A stretch of 64,000 nucleotides of DNA from Watersipora subatra. Taxonomy: Eukaryota; Bryozoa; Gymnolaemata; Cheilostomatida; Watersiporidae. The position numbers and the translations under genes were made by a program. Positions within the stretch are counted from its first letter, which is position 1. Each line of letters starts with the position of its first letter. This document shows positions 13,601 through 25,621 of this stretch, in pieces. A model generated the notes under the pieces. That model did no database searches. It was not told where the DNA came from and was given only the letters and a program-made list of their open reading frames with translations. The DNA is taken from positions 55,879,526 through 55,943,525 of the forward strand of contig NC_088717.1 in the NCBI RefSeq assembly GCF_963576615.1, read 5' to 3'.

Positions 13601-16600
13601 CTAAACACACACTACTACTGTGTATACATAGGACTGTAAAAGAACTAAACACACACTACTACTGTATATACATAAGACTGTAAAAGAACTAAACACACCC
13701 TACTACAGTAACTGTATATACATAGGACTGTAAAAGAACTAAACACACACTACTACTGTATATACATAGGACTGTAAAAGAACTAAACACACACTACTAC
13801 TGTATATACATAAGACTGTAAAAGAACTAAACACACCCTACTACAGTAACTGTATATACATAGGACTGTAAAAAAACTAAACACACACTACTACTGTATA
13901 TACATAAGACTGTTACAGTAAAAGAACTAGACACACACTACTACTGCATGTATCCAAAAGATATAGAGTCCATAAAATTTTTTTACAAATAATCTGTAGT
14001 GCCAAGCAATCTCTGTACACAATTGTCAATAGAATAATGGAGGATCAGTTTGATTATTTATATTAGGACTTGTGATGGATGTTAAAGGTTGACTTGCAAC
14101 TAAATTCACATTACAGTTATTTGGTATCAAAAGATTCACCATGTCTTACTCTGCTGTGTTGTAGGTGCAAAATATGTGGAAATGTGATTATGAGCTCTTA
14201 AAAGCTAAAAAACGAAGTTAATCGCCGCCATCACGAAACTGCCTTAGATTAGAATCCCTTTCCAAAACGGCTCAAATGGGATGTACTTGAAGTAGATGGC
14301 TTCTGTTTACACTTTCATGCAACCTCATTCGTCAAAATATTTTCACAAATATACTTCACACATTCAATAAAACCATATCTATTGTCTTTACGAGCCTATT
14401 TCATCATCATTGTAATGCTGCCACTTTGAGCACTGATATCTCAAAACCTACCGTAAAAATTCGTTTAATTTTTTAATCTTAGCTTGAAGGATTTGATCAT
14501 CCTTTGATAAACATGACGAGCCTGTTGGTCACCTGTGATAGTCAAAAAATGCGGCAGAAGATATTTGCACTGTGTGGCAGGAAGTATGGGTCACACGATC
14601 AGATTACGACTAGACAATTAGACCAAGCCGAAACGAAACTGTAAACCAGCGAGCATCTATATTTGGTAAGGACTCTTCGGTAAAACCAGAAGTGTTTCTC
14701 ATAAACTAGTGCTATGAGAAGTTTATATTGAGCCTTTTATTGGCCTTTCAATTCACGTGATAACATCACATGTCAAAACAATAACCAAATTGTTTGACTA
14801 CGCCAGAAAAATTATGTTAATTGATTCCAATCTACGGCGGTTTCGTGATGGTGGCGATCAACTGTTCGTTTTTGAGCTTTTAAGAGTTTGTAATCACATT
14901 CCCACATATTTTGCACCTACAACACAGCACAGTAAAACATGGTGAATCTTTTGATACCAAATAACTGTAATGTGAATTTTGTTGCAAGTAAACCTTTAAC
15001 ATTGTTCTTTTTCCACAATTGAAACAGAACCAGACCAGAACTTTGTCATATTTAGAAAGAAAAGGAGCAATTATACAATTTGAGTACAGTGAAACCTCGG
15101 TTCTCGAACGCTTCGGTCGTCGACCAAGTTGGTTTTCGGCCAAAAAAATTGGAGATTTTCTCGTCTAGGATCTCGAACCTAAATTCAGTTCTCGACCAAA
15201 CCGGAGCGCGCGCATTGGAATTAAACAATTGGAACAGCTCCAAAAACAGCATGGAAACATTCGTTTTCACAAAACATACGCTTCATAAATTATTTACAAA
15301 AAGGAAGGAAACATCTGGGACGACGTCTCCTCTACAAAAGAGATTTGCTAAGGAGGCAACTCCTCCAGTCGAGTTACCCTAAATTGTTTTGGAGAATTCT
15401 CGTTCAAAGATGTGAAGTAATCGTGCCATCGCTGTTTATATGTTCTTTTTCACACAATTTCTGATGTAAATGAGCATTTGCTGTTTCATTATCAATTTCT
15501 GCAATTTTTGATATAGTATCTAGAGTTGCCCCGATTTTAATATCGGAATCGGTGCCGATATGGGCGTATGTATCTGAATCGGTATCGGCTGATATTTTCT
15601 TTAAAAATTGGAAACTTCAGATACTATTCACAGATCGACTATTTAGCAGAAAACTGTATTTCAGCCTGCTACACTAATAAAAAATCATCAGCTGCAAGTT
15701 CCTTATTTTTACCTAAAGAATTCCAGGCCTGCCACACAATCTATTTCATGGCTATAGTCTGATAAACATCTACACAGCTGAGGAATCTTTTGGCTTTAGT
15801 CAGGACGTAATCACAAAGTGCGGTATTTCCCAATTACAGTGATATGATTTATTGCAGCCAATCACGAACAAGAGAACAATGATGAGAAACAAGAATGTGG
15901 TGTAATATTTCTATTTACTAGCATTACGAAAGTAATTTAAGCAGTCGATGCATAAAGTTATCTATCTCTCTCTTGATCCTGACGATATATTGTGTCATTT
16001 GTATCGCATAAAATAACCTCAGTGGCTTATCAGTATTTAGCCTGTTCTCCATCATCTGTGGCAAGTGAGTGCTTCTTCAGTACGACTGGCTACATCGATA
16101 GTGATAGAATTGAATCACTAACGGTAATTGAAAGAAACATTGATTTGCTCTAAACTTGTACAGGCTCAGTTCGTTCAGCAATAGAAGAGAGACTTCATTA
16201 TCACAAAGAAAGCTGTACCATTAACAGTAATTACCATTATTAATAACAAATTACAAGAAACATGGACTGTTTTGATACTAGATGCACGGGATGTCAGTAT
16301 GTGAATATATATACATATATATGTAGGCCTATGTCTTTTTTCCATAAATACAAACAAATAAATACATCAATATATATATATATATTTTTGCATTATATTT
16401 TTACTTGCATAATAAAACTAACAATTATCTATGCAACACAAAAGATCTGAATCGGATTATTTTTCAATAAGAATCGGTAATCGGATCGGTATCTGAATCG
16501 GCTGGTGAAATTAGAATCGGAGCATCTCTAATTGTATCTTAACCTTTAATGTTTTCGATGTTTCAAGAGCTAAACATACGAAATGTTTACTTTTTGTTAT

Positions 16601-19600
16601 ATTTTTTCATCATCATAGATGAAAATATTTTATTAAAATTAAACACGATCTGTACCTACCAGTTTTTATTTATAGTATGCAGCATACAGTGCAGGTTATG
16701 GAGTAAAATGTTAAAAAAATACTTTACCGAAGTTGTTTTTTCGACTTACATTTTTACAATTTACATACATTAATTCTAATGGGACTAATTGTTTCGGATC
16801 TCGAACAACTTTTTGGTTCCCAACCGAGGTTCCACTGTAATCGAAAGTCAATAGATTAACGTAGAGCACCAGATAGAGCAACAATAAAACTCTATAAAAA
16901 GGATGATGAGACCTTTACCTCCTGGTCCATCAGTTTTTCTATCTCTAAAGGCTTCATCACATCTGTGTTGAACTGTGGGTGGATATAGGCATCCCTAATC
17001 TTGGCATGTAACAACATGCGTACTGTTCCCTACAGACATCAGCCTCAATACAATACAGCGTTTACACGCGACTGGCATGATATGTCAGCTGTCATAAGAA
17101 ATTACCAACCCCAGAACTGGCATATCTTGAGGCTTCAGAAAGGTGTTGATGAGCTAGTAGAAACATTTGGATATCAGATGAAAACTTAATCAAGGATAAA
17201 TCTATTACAGATGATGCGCTATAGGAAAAAATCAATCTTCGGTGTAAATGGCAGTAAAAATTTTAATGCCCAATCAGATTTGTCAGTGAGATTCCTATAA
17301 CATAACTATACTTCCTCGGCTAATGGAGTGATGGGGAGCTAATGGAGTGATGGGGAGCTAATGGAGTGATGGGGAGCTAATGGAGTGATGGGGAGCTAAT
17401 GGAGAGATCATTCTTATTGTTCAGCTTAGTAACCCTTTAGAGCAGTGTTTTTCAACCTTTTTTGAGTCAAGGCACATTTTTACATTGGAAAATTTTTGCG
17501 GCACACCACTAACCAAAAATTTTATAAAATGACACTCTGAACAGTATATTTAACCACAATAAAATTCATCAATTTATTGATACTCAGTCAGTGTGAAACC
17601 TGGGCCTGTTTAGCTAAACATAATGCCAATATCCTGGCAGGAATAAAAGAAAGACACGAAGCTCTTCTTCAACAGCTCTCAGTCTCACTCTGCTTTTAGT
17701 TTTTATAGAAGTTAGGCTTGAAAAGCTCAGCTCACACAGATATGTGGTAGAAAATGGGAGCAATGTGAGAATAGCTTTGTTGGTCAGAATGGGGAACTCC
17801 TTGGCAGCAGTCAACCAAAAACTGTCCAAAGGAGGATCAGCAAATCTTAGTTTTAAACCCGATCCTGTTTCAGTTCAGTTAGGGGCTGTATATCATTGAT
17901 TTGAGCGACACTGACATTCATCACACTAGTTAGTAATCAGAGGTGCCTAACTAGGCATATTGTACTAAACGACCGCTTTCGATGGACTTTGAGTTTTGTG
18001 GGCCGATATTAAATGCATTGACTATGCATCAAAAACTAAAGTAGATGCACCTAGATCACTGTGCCTGGATATTTAGCCTACTACATCAAGGCCTTGGCAT
18101 TCAAATACAACACTCCTACCGCATAAGTTGCCTCAGAGCCTGAGGAACCTGTATTTAAAAAGGGACCTTGGATAATTTCTCACGGCACACCTGAGGATCT
18201 CTCACGGCACACTAGTGTGCCGCGGCACAGTGGTTGAAAATCACTGCTTTAGAGAGTCCAAGACAGACCCAGACAGTATAGGGTTGAGTGTCTGCGCCCT
18301 CAAAACAAATCCTAAGAATGATGGGTTTATATAGACCTTTTTAAAATCTTTTCATTTATAAATTTGGATTAAGGCAATAATTTCTCAGCTTGTCTAAAAA
18401 CGATATAATCTGTATTATAAAGCTATTCTTTGTGCTTTGTACCTATGTGCAAACGGCACTCATTTATAATCCGTTATTTATTTGCTAACATTAAAAATGG
18501 CAAAAAATGGTTTTGATGCTGATATTGATTGGTTCAGCAATGTAGAAGAAATTTTAGATTAAAAGACATTTAAGATGAAATTGAGAGCCCGGGTGAAGTG
18601 AAAGCAATATCGAAATCGTAACTGGAAGGTGAGAGACCAGTCATGCTAAATAATTTTATTTAAATGCTTTTATTTTGGTTTCTGCAAGCATCATGGACAT
18701 TGTTTGTTCATGTCACATGTTCACACTTTTTCTAATGTTTGATACATTATTTATCTTACAAATTGGTGGATTTTTAGCATACCATTGGATAGTATCAAGG
18801 CCATTATTTAAATCGGGCTTGCGATGAATAGAGGCTCATAACTCGACTTCCATTGGACATACAAAGCTAATTTTGCTTTAAACTGTAGGAAACATGAATA
18901 AGAGTAATGAGCCTTTATAAGACATCGAAAAATATATTTAGCTTTCAAAAATACGTTCAAATTTAGCGTATTGAAAAAAATCATTGCCCTAAACAATGGC
19001 AGCTCAGGTTATAAGATCTGAGCTATAGTTAACTGCAAGCAAACAGTATCCATCTGTATAGAAAGTTCTCAGTTTTCCAATGCACATTTATTTCATGGTC
19101 AACTAGAATTTGAAGGCAAGTTACATGGATATTGCGGCAACAATCCGATGCCCAAATTATGTGACTAAATAGCTCTATCTTTAGCTCAGATGTGAAAAGG
19201 TTAATAGACGGCTGCAAATACCGTTATGATCAGTAATCTAATACAAGGACAGTTCTAATATTACTGAATACCCTTCACTTTGCTCAACACAAAGAGTAGA
19301 TTTCTTATTATGTAAAACTTCAATTCTTAATACAAAAAATAATAATCTATGAGGAAAGAGTACTACAAACACAGTAGACAACGAACTCTAATAATTAAAA
19401 CAAACAAACTTGTAAAATAGCCCAAATGTTGACTATTTTTAGCTAAACCTTATCTGACTAACAGCTGAAGGCTCTAAAACAAGGAATAACAGTAATAATT
19501 ACATTAGCCAATTGTCCATGTCCAATCTATGTCAGTATTAAAGAAGGAATTATGATGGAGAGGACTTACGGAAGACTTTGGAGATATTGCTTGAGGTTTA

Positions 19601-22600
19601 TAGCTGACATTCAAGACAGGCAACTCTCCGCCTCCATCTGGTTGTAAACGTCCAGCTAACATTCGGATGAATGTGGTCTTACCAGTTCCATTTTCTCCAA
19701 GCATGACTATAATTTCGGAGTCTGTAAAACCTCCTCCTAACACTTCAAGCTTGAACCGACCTAGTGGAGATAGAATACCATACATTAAAACACGCAGACA
19801 CACTATTAGCTTTTGAAGCTAGCAAGAAACTATTTTAGGAAAAAAATTTATGAATTAAGTGTACAACACAAGGCTTTATCATCTTAATAGCTATCTGCAC
19901 ATAATAACTTCACTTAAAGAACAAATAAGAAACCAATGGAATTCCACCAGATGTAGCATCTCAGACAACTAGCAGTAAGTGTAGACAACTCACCCAGCTC
20001 CTTGACCATGGTAGGGTAAGAGTAGTGTGCCATTCTCTTTATTTCTTCTTCTGTTGCTGAATCAGATACTTTGAATACAAGACCTGCCTCTCTAAACCGA
20101 AGGTTTTCTGTTGGCACAAATCCATCAAGGAATATGTTGATACCTGCCAAAAAGTAAAAAGAAATCCTAAGGAAGCAAGCCGAATGTTAACAGAGAGATC
20201 GACCTACAGTTGAGCCCCGGTTCTTCGGACTTCACTTCTTTGGACGCATGCGCCTGAGCGAATGTTAGACTGCTTTTTTTGTTATTATTACTGCTATTAA
20301 ACCTTTAAGAGTTTAGAGGGCGCACGAATTGGTTTTCGGAGTTTCCTACAGCGTAGACAAATTAATTTTGGAGAATTATCAAAGTTTCATGTTCACTATT
20401 TAGTTCATAATGGTTTGTTTAATCTTAATGAGCCTGGAATAAAAAGTGATCAGTAGTAAATTCTCCGCAAAGTGGTACTAGCAATGACTTAATTACTGTA
20501 AGTTCTGACATACACTAAGTCGACCTCTCTTTTCAGGCTCAAATCATTTGATTGCTAAGTTCAGTCGGCACTAGAGGCGAATAATACGTAGCTGAAGGAA
20601 TGGCATCAATAATGCCATTAGAAAAATGCCTGTTTTACAAGAAATCTCTGTCAGGAATCATGATTCGTTTACAAAAAAGGATAGATGGACGATAGTGGAT
20701 GTGTCAAATGGATTACCAAAGTGTGGGCTCGTGGACAGATACTAAGAAAAAAAGAATTAAATTCGAAACTAACTCAACTATTAGCGATCAAGGGACTTGA
20801 GCAGATCTTGAGAAGATCGACTTATACTGCATGTACATGACAAAATCAGGATTTTTAAACAACAACTTTAGACCTCCATTTATACGACGGGTCGACTTGG
20901 ACGCCGGAATTTTAAGTACTACGACTACTTGAAACATCCAGATAGTAAATATTTCAGCTACTGCAGATAACATGCCCTGAAAGCCAAATGGAATTGCAAA
21001 TGGTTTGTTAATAAACTTCCCTAGCAATTTTTGGAAGCATATTGTATAATTGATTTATTTTAATAAAAGGACTGAATATAGCTACAATAAGTATGCTGCT
21101 GAAAAAACATGTTTTGTAACAACTATTTTTTTTAAATAAGTCTTAATAGTAATTATTTATCGAGTGTTTTATCCAATTTTATATAGAGATGCAATAAATG
21201 TATTGATTTGCTCTGGTAGTTCTGCCTGCCAAGGGAGACAACTTTTAATTGTTCTAGTAAACATTGTTCCGAAACATGTGGACAGATTTGTAAAAAGGAA
21301 CTGTTTTCCACCAGTCGACATGTAACAAGTCTATAAATATAATGTTATGAATGAACAGTAATATGTATGAATGAGACCATACCTTCTTTACAGCTGAAGG
21401 GCATGGTAACGACACCATAAGCTCCAGGAACACCATAAAGCACACAAATGTAGTCTGAGAGGTAGTCGAGCACAGCAAGATCGTGCTCTACGACTATGAC
21501 GTACTTCTCAGCCCTGAGGAGAGACCGAATGGCCTTGGCAGCATTAAGACGCTGCTTTACGTCGAGATATGACGATGGCTCATCAAACATGTAGCTGGAA
21601 GGAAAAATGTTGATTTTAGGACCACACCACTGCAAGTCACAATTTAATCGATGTGATTTCATTACCTTTACCAACATGCGTGTTCAGATTCGGCACAGAG
21701 TTAAGGGTCAGTTTATGGCAATTTTTTTACACTATACCTGCTTCATATGGATATAGTGACAGGTTTGCAACCAATAAAACAATTCTAAAGAATTTGAGTA
21801 CATTACTGAGTGTAAAGTTTCAGTCATAATTTTTTTTGCAGCACAATCAAACCTGAACATATGAAGTTAATCTGCCCAATGTTTGTTATGTACGTACTTT
21901 GAAACTATGCTAAGTGGGAGCCACTATTCTCATAGAAATACAAAATAGCTTGCATTTTATAACTCACAAAACAAGGATAAATACTTCATTTAATTGTGCA
22001 TAGTATTAAAACAAATGCATTATAGGAAGTTATGTAAAAATTAAATCTAGTAACCTTTATAAATCATATGCGAAACAATAAAAAAGGTTTTCTGAGTAAC
22101 TCAGGTTGAACTTAATTTTATACATTTTTCCTTATTTAAAGATTAAAGTTTTATCTCTTCTACATTTGCTTACTGAACTGTAATGCTTCAAGGAAGTTTA
22201 GGCATATGTATGTTGGCCACTACTTCCTATGTCAAGACAAATATTTCCTAAAATATTTGAGTCGTATGATAAAAATTCGTATGTAGAGGTGATCATAAGT
22301 GGCGGGTTAATTGTATGTGCTTTGCAAGGAGAGCGAGACTAACACATGGTTGACCAATGAGTTCTAGGAATCAACTTATTGGCTGAAAGTATCAGCTCAA
22401 TGTATACCAAAAACACCGGGTTTGAAATAAAATCTCTTAATGAACACTCAATACTGTTTGTGGCCATCGAGAGGAAAAACAAGAACCACACAGACCATAT
22501 TAAACAGAAAGTTGGTTATTTTGAATTTTGTTATAAACAGCCAATTATAATTATATAATTATTATAATCTTATAGCAAAAATCAAACCATTAATGAGGCT

Positions 22601-25348
22601 ATAAGTAATAGGCTCATCTAACGAAATATCTGCCAAAGCAGCAAAACTACAGAAACAAGGCTATATTGTGACCTACATGTCAGCCTTCTGCACGCAGACC
22701 ATGGCGATGGCAAACCGCTGCAACTCTCCACCAGAGAGATCAGCTATGCTGCTCTCCATAAAGTTGGCCATGTCGAGTAACTCTACTATCTCATCCATAT
22801 TTCCAGCCTCATTCTTCTTTTCCAGCATTGCCCTTACTTGTCCCTAGAAGCAGGGCAATCATTTGAGCTCATGCGGACCAACACCAAAATACAAGAGAAA
22901 ACAATGGAAGAACACGACATGGAAAGATGAAAGGCATGGATCGACTCACCTTGACTGCTTTGGGAATTTGGTCAACATACTGGGGCTTAATCAACGCCCT
23001 CAAGTTATCTTCCAGTATTTTTGTAAAATAATTCTGGAGTTCAGATCCACGAAAATATGTCAAGATCTCTGTCCAATCAGGTGGATCCTAATAAAAGCAA
23101 GATGATTGAAAAGACTAATTGGCAATGAACAAGAAACATGCTTGGTATAAAATATTCAATGATTATTAAAACTAAAAACCATGTACAGTAGACATACCTC
23201 TAACGCATACCTGTAACGTAAATTCTACACAACAACAATAATTTAAGTAGTTTGGCTTCTACTAGGTAACAATTTTACATAACTTAGTGTCAAGACAGTG
23301 CAAGTTCTCAAATTCCAGTTGAATAAGTTTTAAAGTTTCAAGTTTTAAAAATAATTCTTTTCTACCTTGCTACACTTGGGAACGACATATTGAGGTATTT
23401 CTATTATCTACACCGGTATCCTGGCAGTCTAGTTCGCCATGAGAAATACCTGCACCATTGGCTGATTGGTACAGGTACTAGAGTATCAGTCTACCAATCT
23501 GTATGTCACGAATTGGAGCCTCGTTGAAATCTATCTTTACTTTAACCTCTAACCCTGGCTTCGAAAAAATGGGTAGACATACAGACACTGATCTTACAAT
23601 AGTAGATATACTTTTGTTTAACTTTCTTTTAGACATACAATATTCTCAATCTTTTTTTTCTAGCTTAGACTTTGTTATCTCAAAAAAAGTGAACAAAAAC
23701 TGATTTAAATTGACAGTGTGATCTTCCCTCCCCATAACGTACCATAATCATGCATACCATGCAGCATGAAACCTTCGACTTTTCAAAAATGACTTTTTCT
23801 CGTTAAAGATTTGTCATACTGATAGAAAGCTGCAGTTGGATTTCCATGGTGTTAGTTTTGATGTTTTCATTTAGTAGTAGAATGTGTTTCCATTACAAAA
23901 TACTGTAGCTGTTTGCTAACATTAGGTAATTCCAATACAGTCTTCATTTATTGCACTGTAAAATCTAACATCATTAGCTATTTCAAATTGGATTGCTATT
24001 ATCATAAGGACATCAATGTCGTAGATATCTCCTGAATATCCTATTAAATACAAAAAACTCTTATCCCACAGCTATACCGTACAGTCATTAAATTGAAAAT
24101 TTATGTTAAAATTCTCCTATTTGAAAGGCTAAAGGAGGGAGTTTGAGACGATCTTATAATGGATTAGGAAATTAACATGTATATTACTGTTCTTATAACA
24201 TAAAATCCTTATTCTTAGAACAGATTATTTATGTCGTAGGAGCGACTACTGTAGTTCACATAAACATAGCTAGACAAACAAGTGTAACATCTTAGCTTAA
24301 ACATGTTTGATATGGTATAATATGAGAATCAATGTAGATGTGGCACATCAATGTAGATGTGGAACTTACATCGAATCTACCTAAGTTAGGCTTCAACTTT
24401 CCGCCGAGCACCTTAAGTGCTGTCGATTTGCCTATACCGTTAGTTCCAACAAGACCAAGGACCTCTCCTGGACGAGGCGTAGGGAGTCTGTGTAGTTTGA
24501 ATGAGTTAGCATTGTATCGATGAGTTGTGGCCTTCTCAAGATTGCTGGGCAAATTAATGATATCAATTGCTTCAAATGGACATTTCTAAAAATCACATAA
24601 CTCTGGTCAGGAAGAGGACAGGTGTGTATGTTTTATTTCCTCAATTAGTACAAACATAACATTAAGCAAAAAATGTGAGAACAAAAAGGTCAGGTGTGAG
24701 AACAAACATGCCAGGAGTGAGAATGAACATCTCAGGTGTGAGAACGAACAGGTCAGGTGTAAGAACAAAAAGGTCAGGTGTGAGAACAAACATGTCAGGA
24801 GTGAGAATGAACATCTCAAGTGCAAGAATGAACAAGTCAAGTGTGAGAATGAACAGGTCAGGTGTGAGAAAAAGGTCTGGTGTGAGAACAAACATGTCAG
24901 GAACGAGAATGAACATCTCAGGTGTGAGAACGAACAGGTCAGGTGTGAGAACGAACAGGTTAAGTGTGGGAACAACCGGCTGGGTGGAAAAGTAAAATAT
25001 ATATATATTTGTAGCCAATATCTTGGAATAATATGCCAAGAAGTGATCGAATGATGTGACAATTGACCCCAATGAAGTGACAAGCAAAATTCACGACATT
25101 AAAAAGACAGCCTAAAGCCGTAATTAGCTAAGCTTTCCATCGATAGAAATATGACATACCTTGACACATATACCACATCCAATGCAAAGCTCTTCACTAA
25201 TGTATGCCATTTTGTCTGAAGGGGTGACTTCTATACATAACTTGCCCATGCGCACAACTGGACAAGACTTTTTGCATTCCTGGCGGCATCTTTTAGGTTT
25301 ACATTTATCTGGTTTAATGATAGCAATCCTAGTTAGCTTGTCCGCCAT
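7667..25348 (-). CDS. ABCE1: ABCE1/RLI1 ribosome-recycling ATPase, complete, 11 coding exons
   Basis: ABCE1 splits post-termination ribosomes into subunits in the cytosol, using two ABC ATPase sites and an N-terminal iron-sulfur domain. Exons in transcript order: 25348-25160, 24585-24370, 23087-22950, 22843-22677, 21594-21383, 20143-19994, 19760-19570, 17029-16919, 12443-12301, 9655-9421, 7711-7667. They join in phase to 1797 nt, 598 residues, against 599 in human. Visible motifs: two Fe-S cysteine sets in exon 1 ([10 protein letters not shown] and CIGCGIC), Walker [10 protein letters not shown] (about residue 110), signature LSGGELQ (exon 4), Walker [11 protein letters not shown] and VEHD (exon 5). 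The second site has GENGTGKTT (exon 7), LSGGELQ and [10 protein letters not shown] (exon 9), and VEHD (exon 10). The last exon encodes 14 residues ending GNYFFLE. All key residues are intact. Donors and acceptors are GT-AG; the exon 10 donor GTCATT is weak. The start is the first ATG of a perfectly conserved N-terminus. Confidence 0.97.
7712..9420. other. ABCE1 intron 10, no feature seen
   Basis: T-rich on the plus strand, with no coding segment or clear transposon end recognised. It separates the 45-nt final exon from exon 10. Confidence 0.6.
9709..11262. mobile_element. Possible Tc1/pogo-like element carrying a nested TTAA MITE
   Basis: Segments rich in TTATC/GATAAC occur on both sides of the TTAA element at 10089-10959: left 9715-9790 (AGATAACTC, GGGTTATC, GTTCAAGTTATC), right 11195-11255 (TTCGAGTTAACG, GAGTTATC). 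This resembles the divergent ends of Tc1/pogo elements that contain GTTATCGAG-like words. A clean TIR and TA duplication could not be aligned by eye, so both the family and the ends are uncertain. Confidence 0.3.
10089..10959. mobile_element. TTAA-flanked foldback MITE, family 1, copy A
   Basis: An 871-bp element including TTAA on both sides. The ends are inverted: left TGGTTGAC, right GTCAACCT. Long inner inverted repeats include GGTATCAAAAGATTCACC on the left; part of that word is retained inverted on the right. Copies B (14082-14999) and C (38460-39336) share the same sequence over their length. TTAA duplications are known for Kolobok and piggyBac. It lies in ABCE1 intron 9. Confidence 0.8.
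12655..12805. repeat. 18-bp tandem repeat
   Basis: About eight copies of an 18-bp unit, GCTAAATATATCTATAAC, with few changes. It lies in ABCE1 intron 8, just upstream of exon 9 in transcript direction. Confidence 0.85.
13117..13950. repeat. 44-bp minisatellite, about 19 copies
   Basis: The unit contains ACACACTACTACTGTATA, then TACATAAGACTGTAAAAG and AACTA. The 44-bp period was checked on successive copies. Two copies carry the same insertion (CCCTACTACAGTAACTG), which shows segmental amplification within the array. It lies in ABCE1 intron 8. Confidence 0.9.
14082..14999. mobile_element. TTAA-flanked foldback MITE, family 1, copy B
   Basis: A 918-bp copy bounded by TTAA, with ends AGGTTGACTTGCAA and TTGCAAGTAAACCT. 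The interior matches copy A in reverse orientation. The terminal arms share TTTGGTATCAAAAGATTCAC and its complement. Located in ABCE1 intron 8. Confidence 0.85.
15087..16837. mobile_element. Tc1/mariner (pogo-like) non-autonomous element
   Basis: Ends are CAGTGAAACCTCGGTTC and AACCGAGGTTCCACTG, flanked by TA at 15085-15086 and 16838-16839. That is the TIR plus TA structure of Tc1/mariner-type transposons. Inside the left end, CTCGAAC/TCTCGACC words repeat. A 100-codon open frame at the left carries no clear transposase motif. The 1751-bp length includes a nested hAT element of about 1010 bp, so the original was roughly 740 bp. It lies in ABCE1 intron 8. Confidence 0.85.
15521..16530. mobile_element. 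hAT-type MITE nested in the mariner-like element
   Basis: Inverted ends TAGAGTTGCCCCGATTTTAA and TTAGAATCGGAGCATCTCTA. Flanks are ATAGTATC (15513-15520) and ATTGTATC (16531-16538), an 8-bp duplication with one mismatch. Both ends are rich in the word GAATCGG/CCGATTC. No transposase is seen inside. Confidence 0.8.
17318..17405. repeat. 19-bp tandem repeat, about 5 copies
   Basis: Near-identical copies of TAATGGAGTGATGGGGAGC, the last one diverging. It lies in ABCE1 intron 7, shortly before the hAT element. Confidence 0.9.
17443..18246 (-). mobile_element. hAT deletion derivative retaining a transposase C-terminus
   Basis: An 804-bp element with TIRs CAGTGTTTTTCAACC and GGTTGAAAATCACTG, and a perfect 8-bp duplication CTTTAGAG at 17435-17442 and 18247-18254. 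On the minus strand, 17829-17614 encodes a fragment of the hAT C-terminal dimerisation domain: [12 protein letters not shown], then [20 protein letters not shown], resembling ZBED/Charlie-type transposases. The upstream DDE and BED regions are missing, so this is an internal deletion product. Located in ABCE1 intron 7. Confidence 0.9.
20205..21030. other. ABCE1 intron 5; possible mariner-like end
   Basis: At about 20209 a sequence reading CAGTTGAGCCCCGGTTCTTC follows TA and resembles a Tc1/mariner-type left end. No matching right end was found. The rest of the intron (20144-21382) shows nothing recognisable. Confidence 0.3.
24660..24980. repeat. 21-bp minisatellite in ABCE1 intron 1
   Basis: About 15 copies of a 21-bp unit (GGTCAGGTGTGAGAACGAACA and variants). 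Because 21 is a multiple of three, long open frames appear on both strands; these are artefacts of the repeat. Confidence 0.9.
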
Positions 25349-25621
25349 CTTGCCAACTTTGGCAGCAAATTAGCTCCCAGTTTTCACAAGGGTGAATGAA
25401 TGAACTGCAAAACAACTGAAAGTTTTAACAATCAGAAAGTGTGAAAGGATCCTTAATTGTTTAATTTTCAACTAATTCCCATTTCTTTTTCGCACTAAGT
25501 CTTTTGTGATCACTATTCTGTGCTTCCAACATTACATTATTTGGAGACCAAAAACCAAGGTTTGAGTATCTTTTGTTAGTATCCAGTGAAAGAAATGCTA
25601 ACTTTTATCGGAAACACTTCA
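25349..25621 (-). promoter_or_regulatory. ABCE1 5' flank, presumed promoter
   Basis: The 273 bp between the ABCE1 start codon and the TTAA element must hold the proximal promoter or 5' UTR. No TATA box is clear. This is inferred from position alone. Confidence 0.3.

Noticed and set aside
13117..13950. CRISPR-like regular repeat array
   Set aside because: Direct tandem repeats with no unique spacers, in an animal intron.
24607..25087. Overlapping open frames of 106-158 codons
   Set aside because: Translation of the 21-bp minisatellite within ABCE1 intron 1; present on both strands.
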